Below, piece by piece: positions 20,429 to 28,320 of a DNA stretch of 28,320 nucleotides (the first letter of the stretch is position 1; each line of letters opens with the position of its first letter). The translations under genes were made by a program, and so were the position numbers. The notes under the pieces are model-generated. The model did no database searches. It had not been told where the DNA came from and saw only the letters and a program-made list of their open reading frames with translations. Source of the stretch: JBDTSW01 sp051004675 (GTDB taxonomy: Bacteria > Actinomycetota > Thermoleophilia > Solirubrobacterales > 70-9); contig JBPCKC010000070.1 in NCBI GenBank assembly GCA_051004675.1, forward strand, positions 1 through 28,320. The letters are read 5' to 3'.

Positions 20429-21931
20429 GTGAGCTTCGGACGAATACTGCTCATCCTGGGCTTCGCCGCCGTCGTGGTGGCGCTCGTCTACACCGGCGTG
20501 TGGCACCTGTTCACCCAGTTCTTCTGGCAGCACCCGATGCTCTCGTGGCTTCCGGTCCTCGCCTTCTTCGCGGTGGGGTTCGCCGTCGGGGCGCTGCGGC
20601 GCATGCTGAACGCCGGCGGCACCCCGGCCGCCTCTGGGCCTGCGCCGACCGCGCGGGGCGCGATCCTGGGCACCGAGCCCGTGGCTGCGCCCAGCGAGGC
20701 GGCGGGCGCCAGCCCCGCACAGCAGGTCGCGACGCCGTCCGCGCCGGCGCCCCGACCCTCGTCCTTCGCGTTCGGATGGGGCTTCCTCGCGGGGACGGCC
20801 GTGCTGCTCCTCGGCTTGTTCTACACCCTGATCTCGCCCCCGGCGGTCGGCCTCGACGAGATCGACTACAAGATCGTGAACGAGCTGCCGCAGCAGTCGC
20901 AGCCGCGGCTGTTGCCTCGGGCGGGCATCAAGGACGACCCCAGCTTCCGCGAAGCGGACGAGATCCATCTCGTGCGCGATCCAAACTCGGGCGAGCTGCT
21001 GTGGACGGGCGAGTTCCAATCCTCGTGGCTGGGCGCCGCCTCGGTGGGGATCTCCGTGAAGCCCCTGGACGACGTGGTCTCGCAGTCGGAGATCATCCGG
21101 ACTGGCTTCGTGCACTCGGTCGCGGGGATCACGCCGTCCACGCTCAAGGGAAAGGCGAAGATCGACCATCCGTTCAGCGGCATCCAGTACCCCGTGCTCG
21201 TACCGAACGGCGAGGATGAGGCGTTCGCGGTCGAGCCGTACGTGGGCTACCGCGACTTCCCCTTCCGCACCCCGTACCTGAAGGGAGTGCTGGTCTACCA
21301 GCAGGACGGGACGATCGAGGACCTGACCCCCGAGGAGGCCGCCGCGCGGCCGGAGCTCGTGCGAACCGGCCGCATCGTCCCGGAGACCGTCGCCCGAGCG
21401 GAGGCCGAGGCGCTCTCGCGCTCGGACGAGTTCGAGGGGAAGATCGTCGATGGCGAGAACAACTCGCAGCCGTTCCTCACGGCGATCGACCGTGACACCA
21501 CGGTCTGGGTCACGATCATCAACGAGGACGTCCCGCAAGGCAAGGTCAAGGCCATCGTCCTGAAGGACTCCTCCACCGGCGACACGAACGTGTGGGTCCC
21601 GCCCGAGGGCAGGAGCCTGATCTCAACCGAGGACGTCCTGTTCCAAGCCGAGTCGCTGCCCCTCCAATGGGAGGCGGAACGCTGCTGCGACTCCGATGGG
21701 AACAGCTACACCGTCACGCTGCGCGAGGTAGTCGAGCCCCGGCTGGCGTTCAAGGATGGCAAGCCCTACTACCTCGTCACGGTCGTGCCCACCGACGACC
21801 TGGCGCTCGCGCGCGAGGTGGAGTACACGCTGCTGATCGACGCCGAGACCGGCGAGAAGCTCGACCAGTTCGAGCACGTCGCCGAAGGCCCAGCCGCCGA
21901 CGCCCGCCTGCAGAAGTTCTTCTCGAACTAG
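20429..21931 (+). CDS. Three-helix membrane protein with large extracytoplasmic domain
   Basis: 500 residues. Hydrophobic helices at about 5-24, 40-56 and 115-135; an Ala/Pro linker (60-112) lies between helices 2 and 3. The rest, about 360 residues, has no membrane segment and is probably outside. It is rich in strands and ends with a PepSY-like piece (Y-T-L-L-I-D-A-E-T-G-E-K-L-D). One C-C pair (E-R-C-C-D) is present. I do not recognise the family. Start is a GTG at 20429. Divergent from the GIY-YIG-like gene and convergent with the Kelch gene. Confidence 0.85.
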   Translation: MSFGRILLILGFAAVVVALVYTGVWHLFTQFFWQHPMLSWLPVLAFFAVGFAVGALRRMLNAGGTPAASGPAPTARGAILGTEPVAAPSEAAGASPAQQVATPSAPAPRPSSFAFGWGFLAGTAVLLLGLFYTLISPPAVGLDEIDYKIVNELPQQSQPRLLPRAGIKDDPSFREADEIHLVRDPNSGELLWTGEFQSSWLGAASVGISVKPLDDVVSQSEIIRTGFVHSVAGITPSTLKGKAKIDHPFSGIQYPVLVPNGEDEAFAVEPYVGYRDFPFRTPYLKGVLVYQQDGTIEDLTPEEAAARPELVRTGRIVPETVARAEAEALSRSDEFEGKIVDGENNSQPFLTAIDRDTTVWVTIINEDVPQGKVKAIVLKDSSTGDTNVWVPPEGRSLISTEDVLFQAESLPLQWEAERCCDSDGNSYTVTLREVVEPRLAFKDGKPYYLVTVVPTDDLALAREVEYTLLIDAETGEKLDQFEHVAEGPAADARLQKFFSN

Positions 21932-22011
21932 CGGAAGGCCCTGACCGGGTCTGCCTACCCCGGCGCGCTTTCGCCGTGGCGCCTATTACCCGCGCGATGT
22001 CTGACCGCCCG

Positions 22012-22995
22012 TCAGGGCGCGGGGTCGAGGTACTCGTTCGCGCTGGAGTAGTGGAGCCCCGGGCTGGGCCCGCCCTCGATCGCGTAGAGGCGGCTGCCGT
22101 CAGTGGCGCCGCCGAGGCCGTGGCGGGGGGTAGCCATGTCGGGCAGGTAGCTCCACTCACCCGTCTCGGCGTCGAGGCGCTCGACTTGCTCGATCGCATT
22201 CCCGCCGCCCCCCAGCTCCTCGCCCCCGAAAGCGACGACGTCCCCACTGGCGAGGGCGATGGCGACCGCGCCCGAGCGCGCCGTCCCCAACGGCTGGGCC
22301 GGCTCCCAAGCCCCCGAGCCGATCCTCCAGCGCTCCACGGTGCGCCGGTTGCCGATGATCGGGCCAGGCCGCCCGCCGATCGCGAGGATCTCGTCGCCGG
22401 AGGCGGCACCGGCGAGGTGGTTTCGCCCGACTTCAAGGTCGGGGCCCCGATGCCATCGGTCCTGGGAGATGTCGTAGATCTCGAGCGCGCGGGAGCGGCC
22501 GCTGGCCGCCGTGCGCCCACCGATCGCGTAAAGGCGGTCGCCGCGGCCCAGGAAGGCCATCGCGGCCCTGGCCGTCGGCGAATCGGACACCCGCTTCCAA
22601 CGGTCGGTGGCGGGGTTGTACCGGGTGAGCCGGGCCGAGAGCGGACCGCCACCCGGCCCGCGCTGGCCGCCGTGCGCGTAGATGCGGCCCTGGGCTGCGA
22701 CGAGCCCCGCGTGGTTGACGGCGATCGGGTGCGGCGCGACCTCCGACCAGTCGTCGGCGGCCACGTCGTAGGCGACCATCCGGCCCGTGTCGCCGCCCTC
22801 GGGCACGAACCCGCCCATTACGTAGATCGTTCCGTCGAGCAGGGCCGCGGCGACCTCGGTGCGCTGGAGCGGGCTGGGCTCGAGCGCGGCCCAGCCGGGA
22901 CCTCCCTGGGCCTGCCCTCCGCCCACGGTGGCCGTGGCCGCCACGCTCACCGCGGCCAGGCACGCGACGGCGCCGGCCAAGAGGGTTCGTTTCAC
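22012..22995 (-). CDS. Secreted Kelch-repeat beta-propeller protein
   Basis: 327 residues. A signal peptide (V-K-R-T-L-L-A-G-A-V-A-C-L-A-A-V) is followed by about six Kelch blades, each with the G-G pair and the later Tyr/Trp: I-Y-V-M-G-G, I-Y-A-H-G-G, L-Y-A-I-G-G, I-L-A-I-G-G, V-V-A-F-G-G and L-Y-A-I-E-G-G, with D-x-W between. It should form a propeller outside the cell, used for binding; no catalytic residues are assigned. The GTG at 22993-22995 overlaps the stop of the small Cys protein by 4 nt. Confidence 0.9.
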   Translation of the reverse strand: MKRTLLAGAVACLAAVSVAATATVGGGQAQGGPGWAALEPSPLQRTEVAAALLDGTIYVMGGFVPEGGDTGRMVAYDVAADDWSEVAPHPIAVNHAGLVAAQGRIYAHGGQRGPGGGPLSARLTRYNPATDRWKRVSDSPTARAAMAFLGRGDRLYAIGGRTAASGRSRALEIYDISQDRWHRGPDLEVGRNHLAGAASGDEILAIGGRPGPIIGNRRTVERWRIGSGAWEPAQPLGTARSGAVAIALASGDVVAFGGEELGGGGNAIEQVERLDAETGEWSYLPDMATPRHGLGGATDGSRLYAIEGGPSPGLHYSSANEYLDPAP

Positions 22996-23177
22996 CGCTC
23001 GCCGTCCCGCGCGAGGGCCTCGTGCCCGGCGCACGACGTGACCGGGAGCCGCGGATAGCGTGGATATGCCGGGTCGGCGCGCGACCGTTCGCACAGGGAG
23101 AACGCGGACCCGCGGGTGTTGCGGATCACGCGCTGGTGCGCACAGCTCTCGCAGAGCCCTGCCGAAGGCCGTTGCAT
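22992..23177 (-). CDS. Small four-cysteine protein, probable zinc ribbon
   Basis: 61 residues, M-Q-R-P-S-A-G-L-C9-E-S-C12, then R-G-S-A-F-S-L-C29-E, then L-P-V-T-S-C49-A-G-H-E. The Cys spacing (CxxC, C, C) with the aromatic/Pro-rich stretch A-Y-P-R-Y-P-R-L-P suggests a small zinc-binding fold. Similar mini-proteins occur in actinobacteria without a known role. It ends in a GTGA overlap with the Kelch gene, so the two are translated together. Divergent from the ABC exporter genes; 150 nt lie between the starts. Confidence 0.7.
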   Translation of the reverse strand: MQRPSAGLCESCAHQRVIRNTRGSAFSLCERSRADPAYPRYPRLPVTSCAGHEALARDGER

Positions 23178-23300
23178 GCGGGCAAGTGTCCCACCTCGGT
23201 CAGCAGCGGTCGCTGGGGATGCCGCCTGCCGGCGCGGCAGCCGCTTAAAGCGCGCGCCGCCCGGGACGGCCGCGCCGGGCGAAGCCGATACTTCACTTTG

Positions 23301-23306
23301 TATAGT
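23301..23306 (+). promoter_or_regulatory. Possible -10 box of the ABC exporter operon
   Basis: TATAGT within a short AT-rich patch (ACTTCACTTTGTATAGTC) unlike the GC-rich surroundings, 21 nt before the GTG at 23328. No convincing -35. The AT-rich patch may also hold a regulator site. Confidence 0.35.
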
Positions 23307-23327
23307 CAGGCAAGGGATGAGGCCTTC

Positions 23328-25097
23328 GTGAGCACCTTCAAGCGACTGCTGGGCTTCCTCCGCCCCTACCGCCGCCAGGCGGGCGCCTCCCTGGTGTTCG
23401 CGTGGCTTGCGATGGGGATGACCGTGGCGATCCCCTGGCTCGTGGGGGAGGCGGTTGACGCAGTCGAATCGGGCGACCGCGACGCCATCGCGCCCCTGGT
23501 GGCGGCGATTGTAGGAGCCGGTGTCCTGCGCCTGGGACTGACCTTCGTTCGCCGGATCATCGCCGGCAAGGTCTCGCTTGCCGTCGAGTTCGACCTGCGC
23601 GAGCGCGTCTATCGCCACCTCCAGACCCTCGAGTTGGCCTTCTTCGACACCCAGCAGACCGGCCAGCTCATGTCGCGCGCGACGGTCGACCTGCAGGGCA
23701 TCCGGTTTTTCCTCGGCTACGGACTGATCTTCCTCACCCAGAACGCACTCACCTTGCTCCTGGCCTCGGTCGTGATGTTCGCGATCCAGCCGGTCCTCGC
23801 GGCGCTGGCGCTCCTGCCGGTGCCATTCGTGGTGCTCACCGCGATGCGTTTCAACCGCCGCTCCCGGCCGGCGCTTCAGGAGGTTCAGCAGCGCCTCGCC
23901 GAGCTGACCGCCGAGGCGGAGGAGTCGATCTCGGGGATCCGCGTGGTGAAGGCGTTCGCGCGCGAGGACCACATGCTCGAGCGGTTTCGCCGGGCTGTCT
24001 CGCGCGTATTCGACCAGAACGTCTTTTCGACCCGCCTGCGGGCCTTCTACTCGCCCCTGCTGGGGTTCCTGCCGAGCATGGGCCTGGCGGTCGTGTTGCT
24101 GATCGGGGGAAACATGGTGATCGACGGGAGGATCAGCCTCGGCGAGTTCACCGCCTTCTACACGTACCTGCTGATGCTGATCGGGCCCATGCGGATGCTG
24201 GGCATGGCCCTGGGGATGGCGCAGCGGGCCGTCGCGTCGGGCAACCGGCTGTTCGAGATCATCGACCGTGAGCCGCGGGTCGCCAGCCCGCCGGACGCGC
24301 CCGCCCTCCCGGCGGGTAGCGGCCGCGTGGAGTTCCGCGACGCCTCGCTGCGGTATGAGGGCGGCCCACCGGCGCTCGAGGGGATCGACCTCACGGTCGA
24401 GGCGGGGCGCACGGTGGCGCTGGTGGGGCCCACGGGCTCCGGCAAGACGAGCCTGGTCGCGATGGTGGCCCGCCTGTATGACGCGAGCACCGGCTCGGTG
24501 CTGGTCGACGGCGCCGACGTGCGGTCGGTCGACCTCGCCTCGCTGCGTCGCGAGGTCGCGTTCGTGGCGGACGAGAGCTTCCTCTTCTCGGCCTCGATCG
24601 CGGAGAACATCGCCTACGCGCGTCCGGACGCGACGCGGGAGGAGGTCGAGCTGGCGGCCCGCCGGGCGCAGGCACACGGGTTCGTCGAGCGCCTCCCCCA
24701 CGGCTACGACACCATCGTGGGCGAGCGCGGGCTGACCCTGTCGGGCGGCCAGCGCCAGCGAGTGGCGATCGCCCGGGCGCTCGTGGCCGACCCGCGGATC
24801 CTCATTCTCGACGACGCGACCTCGTCGGTGGACGCGTCCACGGAGGCCGAGATAAAGCGTGGGCTCGCCGAGGCGATGGAGGGCCGGACCACCTTCGTCG
24901 TCGCTCACCGCCGCTCGACGATCTCGCTCGCCGACGAGATCGTGGTGATGGACCGGGGGCGCATCGTGGACTGCGGCAGGCACGAGGAGCTTTTGGAGCG
25001 CTGCGCCCTCTATGCGGAGATCGCGGAGCACGGGCTGGCCGACCAGGTCTTCCTCCAGCGCGACCTCGAGGAGCGTGAGGAGGTGGCCCGGCTGTGA
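23328..25097 (+). CDS. ABC exporter half-transporter, degenerate-site subunit
   Basis: 589 residues: a six-helix exporter membrane domain (residues ~1-320), then the ATPase. Walker A GPTGSGKT (367-374), signature LSGGQ (471-475), Walker B I-L-I-L-D-D with Asp496 where the catalytic Glu belongs, and switch His in V-A-H-R-R-S. The Q-loop has V-A-D415-E-S instead of V-P-Q-E-S. Glu-to-Asp is the mark of the degenerate half of heterodimeric exporters such as TM287/288, BmrCD and LmrCD. The GTG start begins S-T-F-K-R-L-L-G-F. It overlaps the partner gene by 4 nt. Substrate unknown; drugs or lipids are typical. Confidence 0.95.
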   Translation: MSTFKRLLGFLRPYRRQAGASLVFAWLAMGMTVAIPWLVGEAVDAVESGDRDAIAPLVAAIVGAGVLRLGLTFVRRIIAGKVSLAVEFDLRERVYRHLQTLELAFFDTQQTGQLMSRATVDLQGIRFFLGYGLIFLTQNALTLLLASVVMFAIQPVLAALALLPVPFVVLTAMRFNRRSRPALQEVQQRLAELTAEAEESISGIRVVKAFAREDHMLERFRRAVSRVFDQNVFSTRLRAFYSPLLGFLPSMGLAVVLLIGGNMVIDGRISLGEFTAFYTYLLMLIGPMRMLGMALGMAQRAVASGNRLFEIIDREPRVASPPDAPALPAGSGRVEFRDASLRYEGGPPALEGIDLTVEAGRTVALVGPTGSGKTSLVAMVARLYDASTGSVLVDGADVRSVDLASLRREVAFVADESFLFSASIAENIAYARPDATREEVELAARRAQAHGFVERLPHGYDTIVGERGLTLSGGQRQRVAIARALVADPRILILDDATSSVDASTEAEIKRGLAEAMEGRTTFVVAHRRSTISLADEIVVMDRGRIVDCGRHEELLERCALYAEIAEHGLADQVFLQRDLEEREEVARL

Positions 25098-27037
25098 GCT
25101 CGACCGGCAACGGCCACCGACGCGACGATGCGCGCGCCAGAGAGCTTCGCGATGCGGATCCCGTCACCGAGCGCGATCCGGAGACCCAGCGCTCCGACGT
25201 CGCGGAGGAGACCGCGGACCAGGCAAACCAGCCGGGGCGGCTGGCGGGGACGCTGCTCATGTTCCGCGACATCTGGCGCATCCTCCGCGGCGAGGACCAG
25301 CGCGGCCGCAAGGTGCGGTGGATGCTGGGCCTGCTGCGCCCCTACCGCCGTCAGGTGACGCTGATGCTGATCGCGCTGGTCGCCGCCACCGCTGCGGGCC
25401 TGGCCCCCCCGTACCTCGCGGGAAGGGCGATCGACGACGGGATCAACGCGGACGACGGCGGGGCGCTGATCGTGATCGTGATCGTGTTCCTGGCGTCGGC
25501 GCTCCTGTACTGGGGAGCGACATACGCGCAGACTTATCTGGTCGGGTGGGTTGGCCAGCGCGCACTCCAGGATCTGCGCGAGCGGATCTACACCCACCTG
25601 CAGGCGATGTCGATCGGGTTCTTTACGCGGCGCAGGCCCGGGATCTTGATCTCCCGCCTCACCAACGACGTGCAGGCGCTCGACACGCTGGTCACCGATG
25701 GCGTCGTCACGCTGATCTCCAGCACCCTCACGCTGGTGGGCGTGGTCGTGATCCTGCTGCTGCTGGACGTCCCGCTGGCGCTCGTCACCTTCCTTACCTT
25801 TCCCTTGCTCGCCCTCGCCAGCGTCGTCTTCCGGGTCGCCTCGGCCGGCGCCTACCGGGCGACGCGCGAGAAGATCGCGAACATCACCGCCTACCTTCAG
25901 GAGACGCTCTCGGGCGTGCGGGTCGTGCGGAGCTTCGGGCAGGAGCCTCGCCACGTCGAGCGGATGAGCGAGCTGAACGAGGAGAACCGGGTGGCGAACC
26001 TGCGCACGGTCTACCTCAACGCGTCCTACTTCCCGGCGGTCGAGCTGCTCTCGGCCATCGGGACGGCGGTGATCCTTCTCTACGGCGGCTACCAGGTGAT
26101 CGACGGCAACGTGAAGATCGGCGTCCTGATCGCATTCGTGGGCTACCTCAACCAGTTCTTCGACCCGATCCAGCAGATCTCGCAGCTCTACACGACCTAC
26201 CAGCAGGGGATGGCCGCCCTCGACAAGATCTTCGACCTGCTGGACACCGCACCGGATCTGACCGATCGGCTGGACGCCCTCGACCCCGGTGAGATCAGGG
26301 GGGATCTGCGTCTCGAGGGCGTCTCGTTCTCGTACTCCGAAGACGGCGAGTGGGCGCTCCGGGACGTGGACCTGGCGGTTCCCGCCGGGCAGACCGTCGC
26401 CCTGGTAGGCGAGACGGGCGCCGGGAAGTCCACGCTCGCGAAGCTGGTGGCGCGCTTCTACGACCCTCAGCGCGGCCGGATGATGGTGGACGGCCACGAC
26501 CTGCGCGACCTACAGGCGAGCGCGCTGCGACGCCGGCTGGGGATCGTGCCCCAGGAGAGCTTTCTGTTCTCCGGCACGGTGCGCGAGAACATCGCGTTCG
26601 GTCGCCCGGACGCCGATCCCGGCGAGATCCACGACGCGGCGCGCACCGTGGGCGCCGACGGCTTCATCGAGCGGCTTCCATCCGGCTACGAGACCGAGGT
26701 GGGCGAGCGCGGGGTGGCGCTCTCGGCCGGCCAGCGCCAGCTCGTCGCGTTCGCTCGCGCGCTGCTGGCGGAGCCACGGATACTGATCCTCGATGAGGCG
26801 ACATCGAACGTCGACGTGCGCACCGAGCGGATCATCGAGCAGGGCCTCGAGCGGTTGCTGGCGGGCCGCACCGCGATCGTGATCGCGCACCGTCTGTCCA
26901 CGATTAGGCGAGCCGACCGGATCGTCGTGCTGGAGCGGGGGCGGATCGCCGAGTCCGGCACACACGACGAGCTGATCGCCGCCGGCGGGCGCTACGCGAG
27001 CCTTTACGGGAGTTGGGCATCCCAGCAGGCCGCCTAG
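25094..27037 (+). CDS. ABC exporter half-transporter, catalytic subunit
   Basis: 647 residues, with a charged N-terminal tail of about 70 residues, the six-helix membrane domain and the ATPase. Walker A GETGAGKS (439-446), normal Q-loop V-P-Q-E-S, Walker B I-L-I-L-D-E with Glu568, and switch His in I-A-H-R-L-S. Its signature is LSAGQ (543-547) rather than LSGGQ. In the heterodimer its ATP site pairs with the partner's LSGGQ and should hydrolyse ATP, while its LSAGQ faces the partner's degenerate site. The GTG start overlaps the partner stop (GTGA). Confidence 0.95.
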   Translation: MSSTGNGHRRDDARARELRDADPVTERDPETQRSDVAEETADQANQPGRLAGTLLMFRDIWRILRGEDQRGRKVRWMLGLLRPYRRQVTLMLIALVAATAAGLAPPYLAGRAIDDGINADDGGALIVIVIVFLASALLYWGATYAQTYLVGWVGQRALQDLRERIYTHLQAMSIGFFTRRRPGILISRLTNDVQALDTLVTDGVVTLISSTLTLVGVVVILLLLDVPLALVTFLTFPLLALASVVFRVASAGAYRATREKIANITAYLQETLSGVRVVRSFGQEPRHVERMSELNEENRVANLRTVYLNASYFPAVELLSAIGTAVILLYGGYQVIDGNVKIGVLIAFVGYLNQFFDPIQQISQLYTTYQQGMAALDKIFDLLDTAPDLTDRLDALDPGEIRGDLRLEGVSFSYSEDGEWALRDVDLAVPAGQTVALVGETGAGKSTLAKLVARFYDPQRGRMMVDGHDLRDLQASALRRRLGIVPQESFLFSGTVRENIAFGRPDADPGEIHDAARTVGADGFIERLPSGYETEVGERGVALSAGQRQLVAFARALLAEPRILILDEATSNVDVRTERIIEQGLERLLAGRTAIVIAHRLSTIRRADRIVVLERGRIAESGTHDELIAAGGRYASLYGSWASQQAA

Positions 27038-27070
27038 GCCGAAGGAGCGCTGCGTACGCCGCGGCGCCTG

Positions 27071-28320
27071 TCAGATGGGTGTGCAGACCGACGGCGATCC
27101 GGTACAGGCGAAGCCAGGCTCGATCTGGCAGTTGGCACTGCACCCGTCTCCGGAGACCGTGTTGCCGTCGTCGCATTGCTCCGGACCGCGAATGAGCCCG
27201 TCGCCGCAGATCGGCGAGCACGTCGAGAAGATGATGCCGTTGCACTGCCATCCCGCCTCCACCTGGCAGGCCGAGTTGCAGCCGTCGCCGCTGGCGGTGT
27301 TGCCGTCGTCGCACGTCTCGCCCGGCTCAATCAGGCCGTTGCCGCAGATTCCTTCGCAGACCCCGCCGCTGCACGAGGAGCTCTGGCAGTCGGAGGGCTG
27401 GCTGCAGGTTTTCCCGGCCGCGCACGGCGGGCAGGCGCCGCCGCCGCAGTCGACATCGGTCTCCGAGCCGTTCTTCACCTGGTCGTTGCAGGTGGGCGCG
27501 ACGCAGACGCTCGCCTGGCACACCCCGCTGACGCAATCCGATGCGACCACGCAGGCCTGGCCGTTCCCGCACTTCGGACAGGTCGGCCCGCCGCAGTCGA
27601 CATCCGTCTCCGAGCCGTTCTTCACCTGGTCGTTGCAGGTTGTTGTCGCCCGGCAGGTGCCGCTTACGCAGACATCGCTGGCGCAATCCGCGTCGGCGAG
27701 GCAGGCCTGGCCGGTCCCGCACTTCGGACAGGTCGGCCCGCCGCAGTCGACATCGGTCTCCTGCCCGTTCTGGACGGCGTCGCTGCAGGTGGCCGCGACG
27801 CAGACGCTGCCGACGCAAACCCCGCTGACGCAATCCGATGCGGCCAGGCAGGTCTGGCCGTTCGCGCACTTCGGACAGGTCGGCCCGCCGCAGTCGACAT
27901 CGGTCTCCTGCCCGTTCTGGACGGCGTCGCTGCAGGTGGCCGGGGGCGGCACACACTGGCCGCTGCCGTCGCACATGGTGCCGCCGTTCTGGTTGCAGGG
28001 CGTGCCCTGGTCAACCGGCGTGAAGGTCGGCGTGCCCCCGACGCAGGTGTCGGTGGTGCACTGGCTGGAGTCGTTGGGAAGGTTCGTGTCGTCGTCGACC
28101 GTGCCGCAGGTCCCGTTGATGCAGGCCGCCTGCTGGCAGCTCCCCGCGGCGGCGGGCGGGCACTGTGCTGCGGTGGTGCACTCGCTGCACTCCCCCGCGA
28201 CGCAGCTCTCGCCCGCCGGGCAGGCGGTCCCGCACGCTCCGCAATGGTTGACCGAGGTCTCGAGGTCGACGCACTTGCGGTTGCACTTGGTGAAGCCGCG
28301 CCTGCAGCGGCAGCGACCGT
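27071..28320 (-). CDS. Cysteine-rich repeat protein with DUF4215-type C-terminus (5' end outside window)
   Basis: About 415 residues are visible and the frame stays open to the right edge, so the N-terminus is missing. Near the edge: C-V-D-L-E-T-S-V-N-H-C-G-A-C-G-T-A-C, a motif common in myxobacterial surface proteins. Then four repeats of about 49 residues (T-D-V-D-C-G-G-P-T-C-P-K-C), then two DUF4215/myxobacterial disulfide repeats (C-D-D-G-N-T-x-S-G-D-G-C). The many paired Cys suggest a rigid secreted, disulfide-bonded stalk or binding protein. It ends T-P-I just after the last repeat, with no anchor. An internal ATG at 27974-27976 is not a likely start. Convergent with the ABC genes, 33 nt away. 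Confidence 0.88.
   Translation of the reverse strand, partial: GRCRCRRGFTKCNRKCVDLETSVNHCGACGTACPAGESCVAGECSECTTAAQCPPAAAGSCQQAACINGTCGTVDDDTNLPNDSSQCTTDTCVGGTPTFTPVDQGTPCNQNGGTMCDGSGQCVPPPATCSDAVQNGQETDVDCGGPTCPKCANGQTCLAASDCVSGVCVGSVCVAATCSDAVQNGQETDVDCGGPTCPKCGTGQACLADADCASDVCVSGTCRATTTCNDQVKNGSETDVDCGGPTCPKCGNGQACVVASDCVSGVCQASVCVAPTCNDQVKNGSETDVDCGGGACPPCAAGKTCSQPSDCQSSSCSGGVCEGICGNGLIEPGETCDDGNTASGDGCNSACQVEAGWQCNGIIFSTCSPICGDGLIRGPEQCDDGNTVSGDGCSANCQIEPGFACTGSPSVCTPI
27347..27934 (-). repeat. Four tandem ~147-bp coding repeats in the Cys-rich gene
   Basis: Units of about 49 codons starting C-S-D-A-V-Q-N-G (first two) or C-N-D-Q-V-K-N-G (last two). The stretch coding for T-D-V-D-C-G-G is almost unchanged at DNA level in all four, while the C-terminal third of each unit varies. 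This points to recent duplication or gene conversion and to possible copy-number change. Confidence 0.85.

Noticed and set aside
21938..22018. Terminator from GCCCTGAC and GTCAGGGC between convergent genes
   Set aside because: The arms are about 65 nt apart and the right arm overlaps the Kelch stop; too weak to call.
22992..25031. A 679-residue reverse-strand open frame across the ABC exporter gene
   Set aside because: Apart from its last 61 codons, which I accept as a separate small gene, it is an antisense shadow of a clear ABC exporter and shows no family features.
27347..27934. Non-coding satellite or CRISPR in the repeat region
   Set aside because: The repeat period is a whole number of codons and the frame is open throughout with regularly placed Cys codons.

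Overview
The window is very GC-rich, uses GTG/TTG starts freely and has few long spacers. The housekeeping gene set, the many overlapping stop/start pairs, and a large family of small NTF2-like proteins starting M-S-x-E-N-V-E and ending A-A-G-L-S-E point to a high-GC actinobacterium, most likely Thermoleophilia/Solirubrobacterales. The taxon is an inference from gene content and style; nothing in the window proves it.

Layout. (1) 1-10211, minus strand, translation and tRNA maturation: the possible first codons of ruvX at the edge, alaS, an mnmA with an IscU/NifU-like scaffold domain fused to its N-terminus, a membrane-anchored protein of unknown function, aspS, hisS (4-nt overlap with a metallo-beta-lactamase-fold hydrolase), a small two-helix membrane protein and a glutamate formimidoyltransferase-like gene. 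(2) 10247-11041, plus strand: a second metallo-beta-lactamase-fold gene whose 3' end runs 23 nt into a tRNA with a CAU anticodon. (3) 11042-17690, an accessory region starting exactly at the tRNA 3' end. It holds ten intact NTF2/SnoaL-like genes in four sub-arrays, one gene collapsed to 17 codons, and two shorter possible remnants. Within sub-arrays the stop-to-start spacing is almost always 3 nt. Each sub-array has a GATACT leader 8-9 nt before its first ATG. Three sub-arrays are closed by a nearly identical 46-bp box. Part of the tRNA is repeated as a 3'-half relic at 14573-14621. A membrane diguanylate cyclase, a small secreted protein and a terminase-like fragment are interspersed. (4) 17689-21931: a Baeyer-Villiger-type flavin monooxygenase, a coupled pair (unknown protein plus GIY-YIG-like protein) and a three-helix membrane protein. 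(5) 22012-28320: a secreted Kelch propeller coupled to a four-Cys mini-protein, a heterodimeric ABC exporter with one degenerate ATP site, and the C-terminal part of a cysteine-rich repeat protein running off the right edge.

The part most likely to be undescribed is region 3: a tRNA-linked array of diverged NTF2-like genes whose junctions stay nearly constant. The last codons of each gene (Ser-Glu-stop) also supply the GGAG ribosome-binding site of the next. The repeated tRNA 3' half, leader and 46-bp box suggest growth by integration at the tRNA or by recombination between junctions. Second is the IscU-MnmA fusion, whose MnmA part has the three-cysteine pattern of the Fe-S-dependent type. 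A dispersed palindromic element of about 74 bp occurs twice (5087-5160 and 19208-19281).
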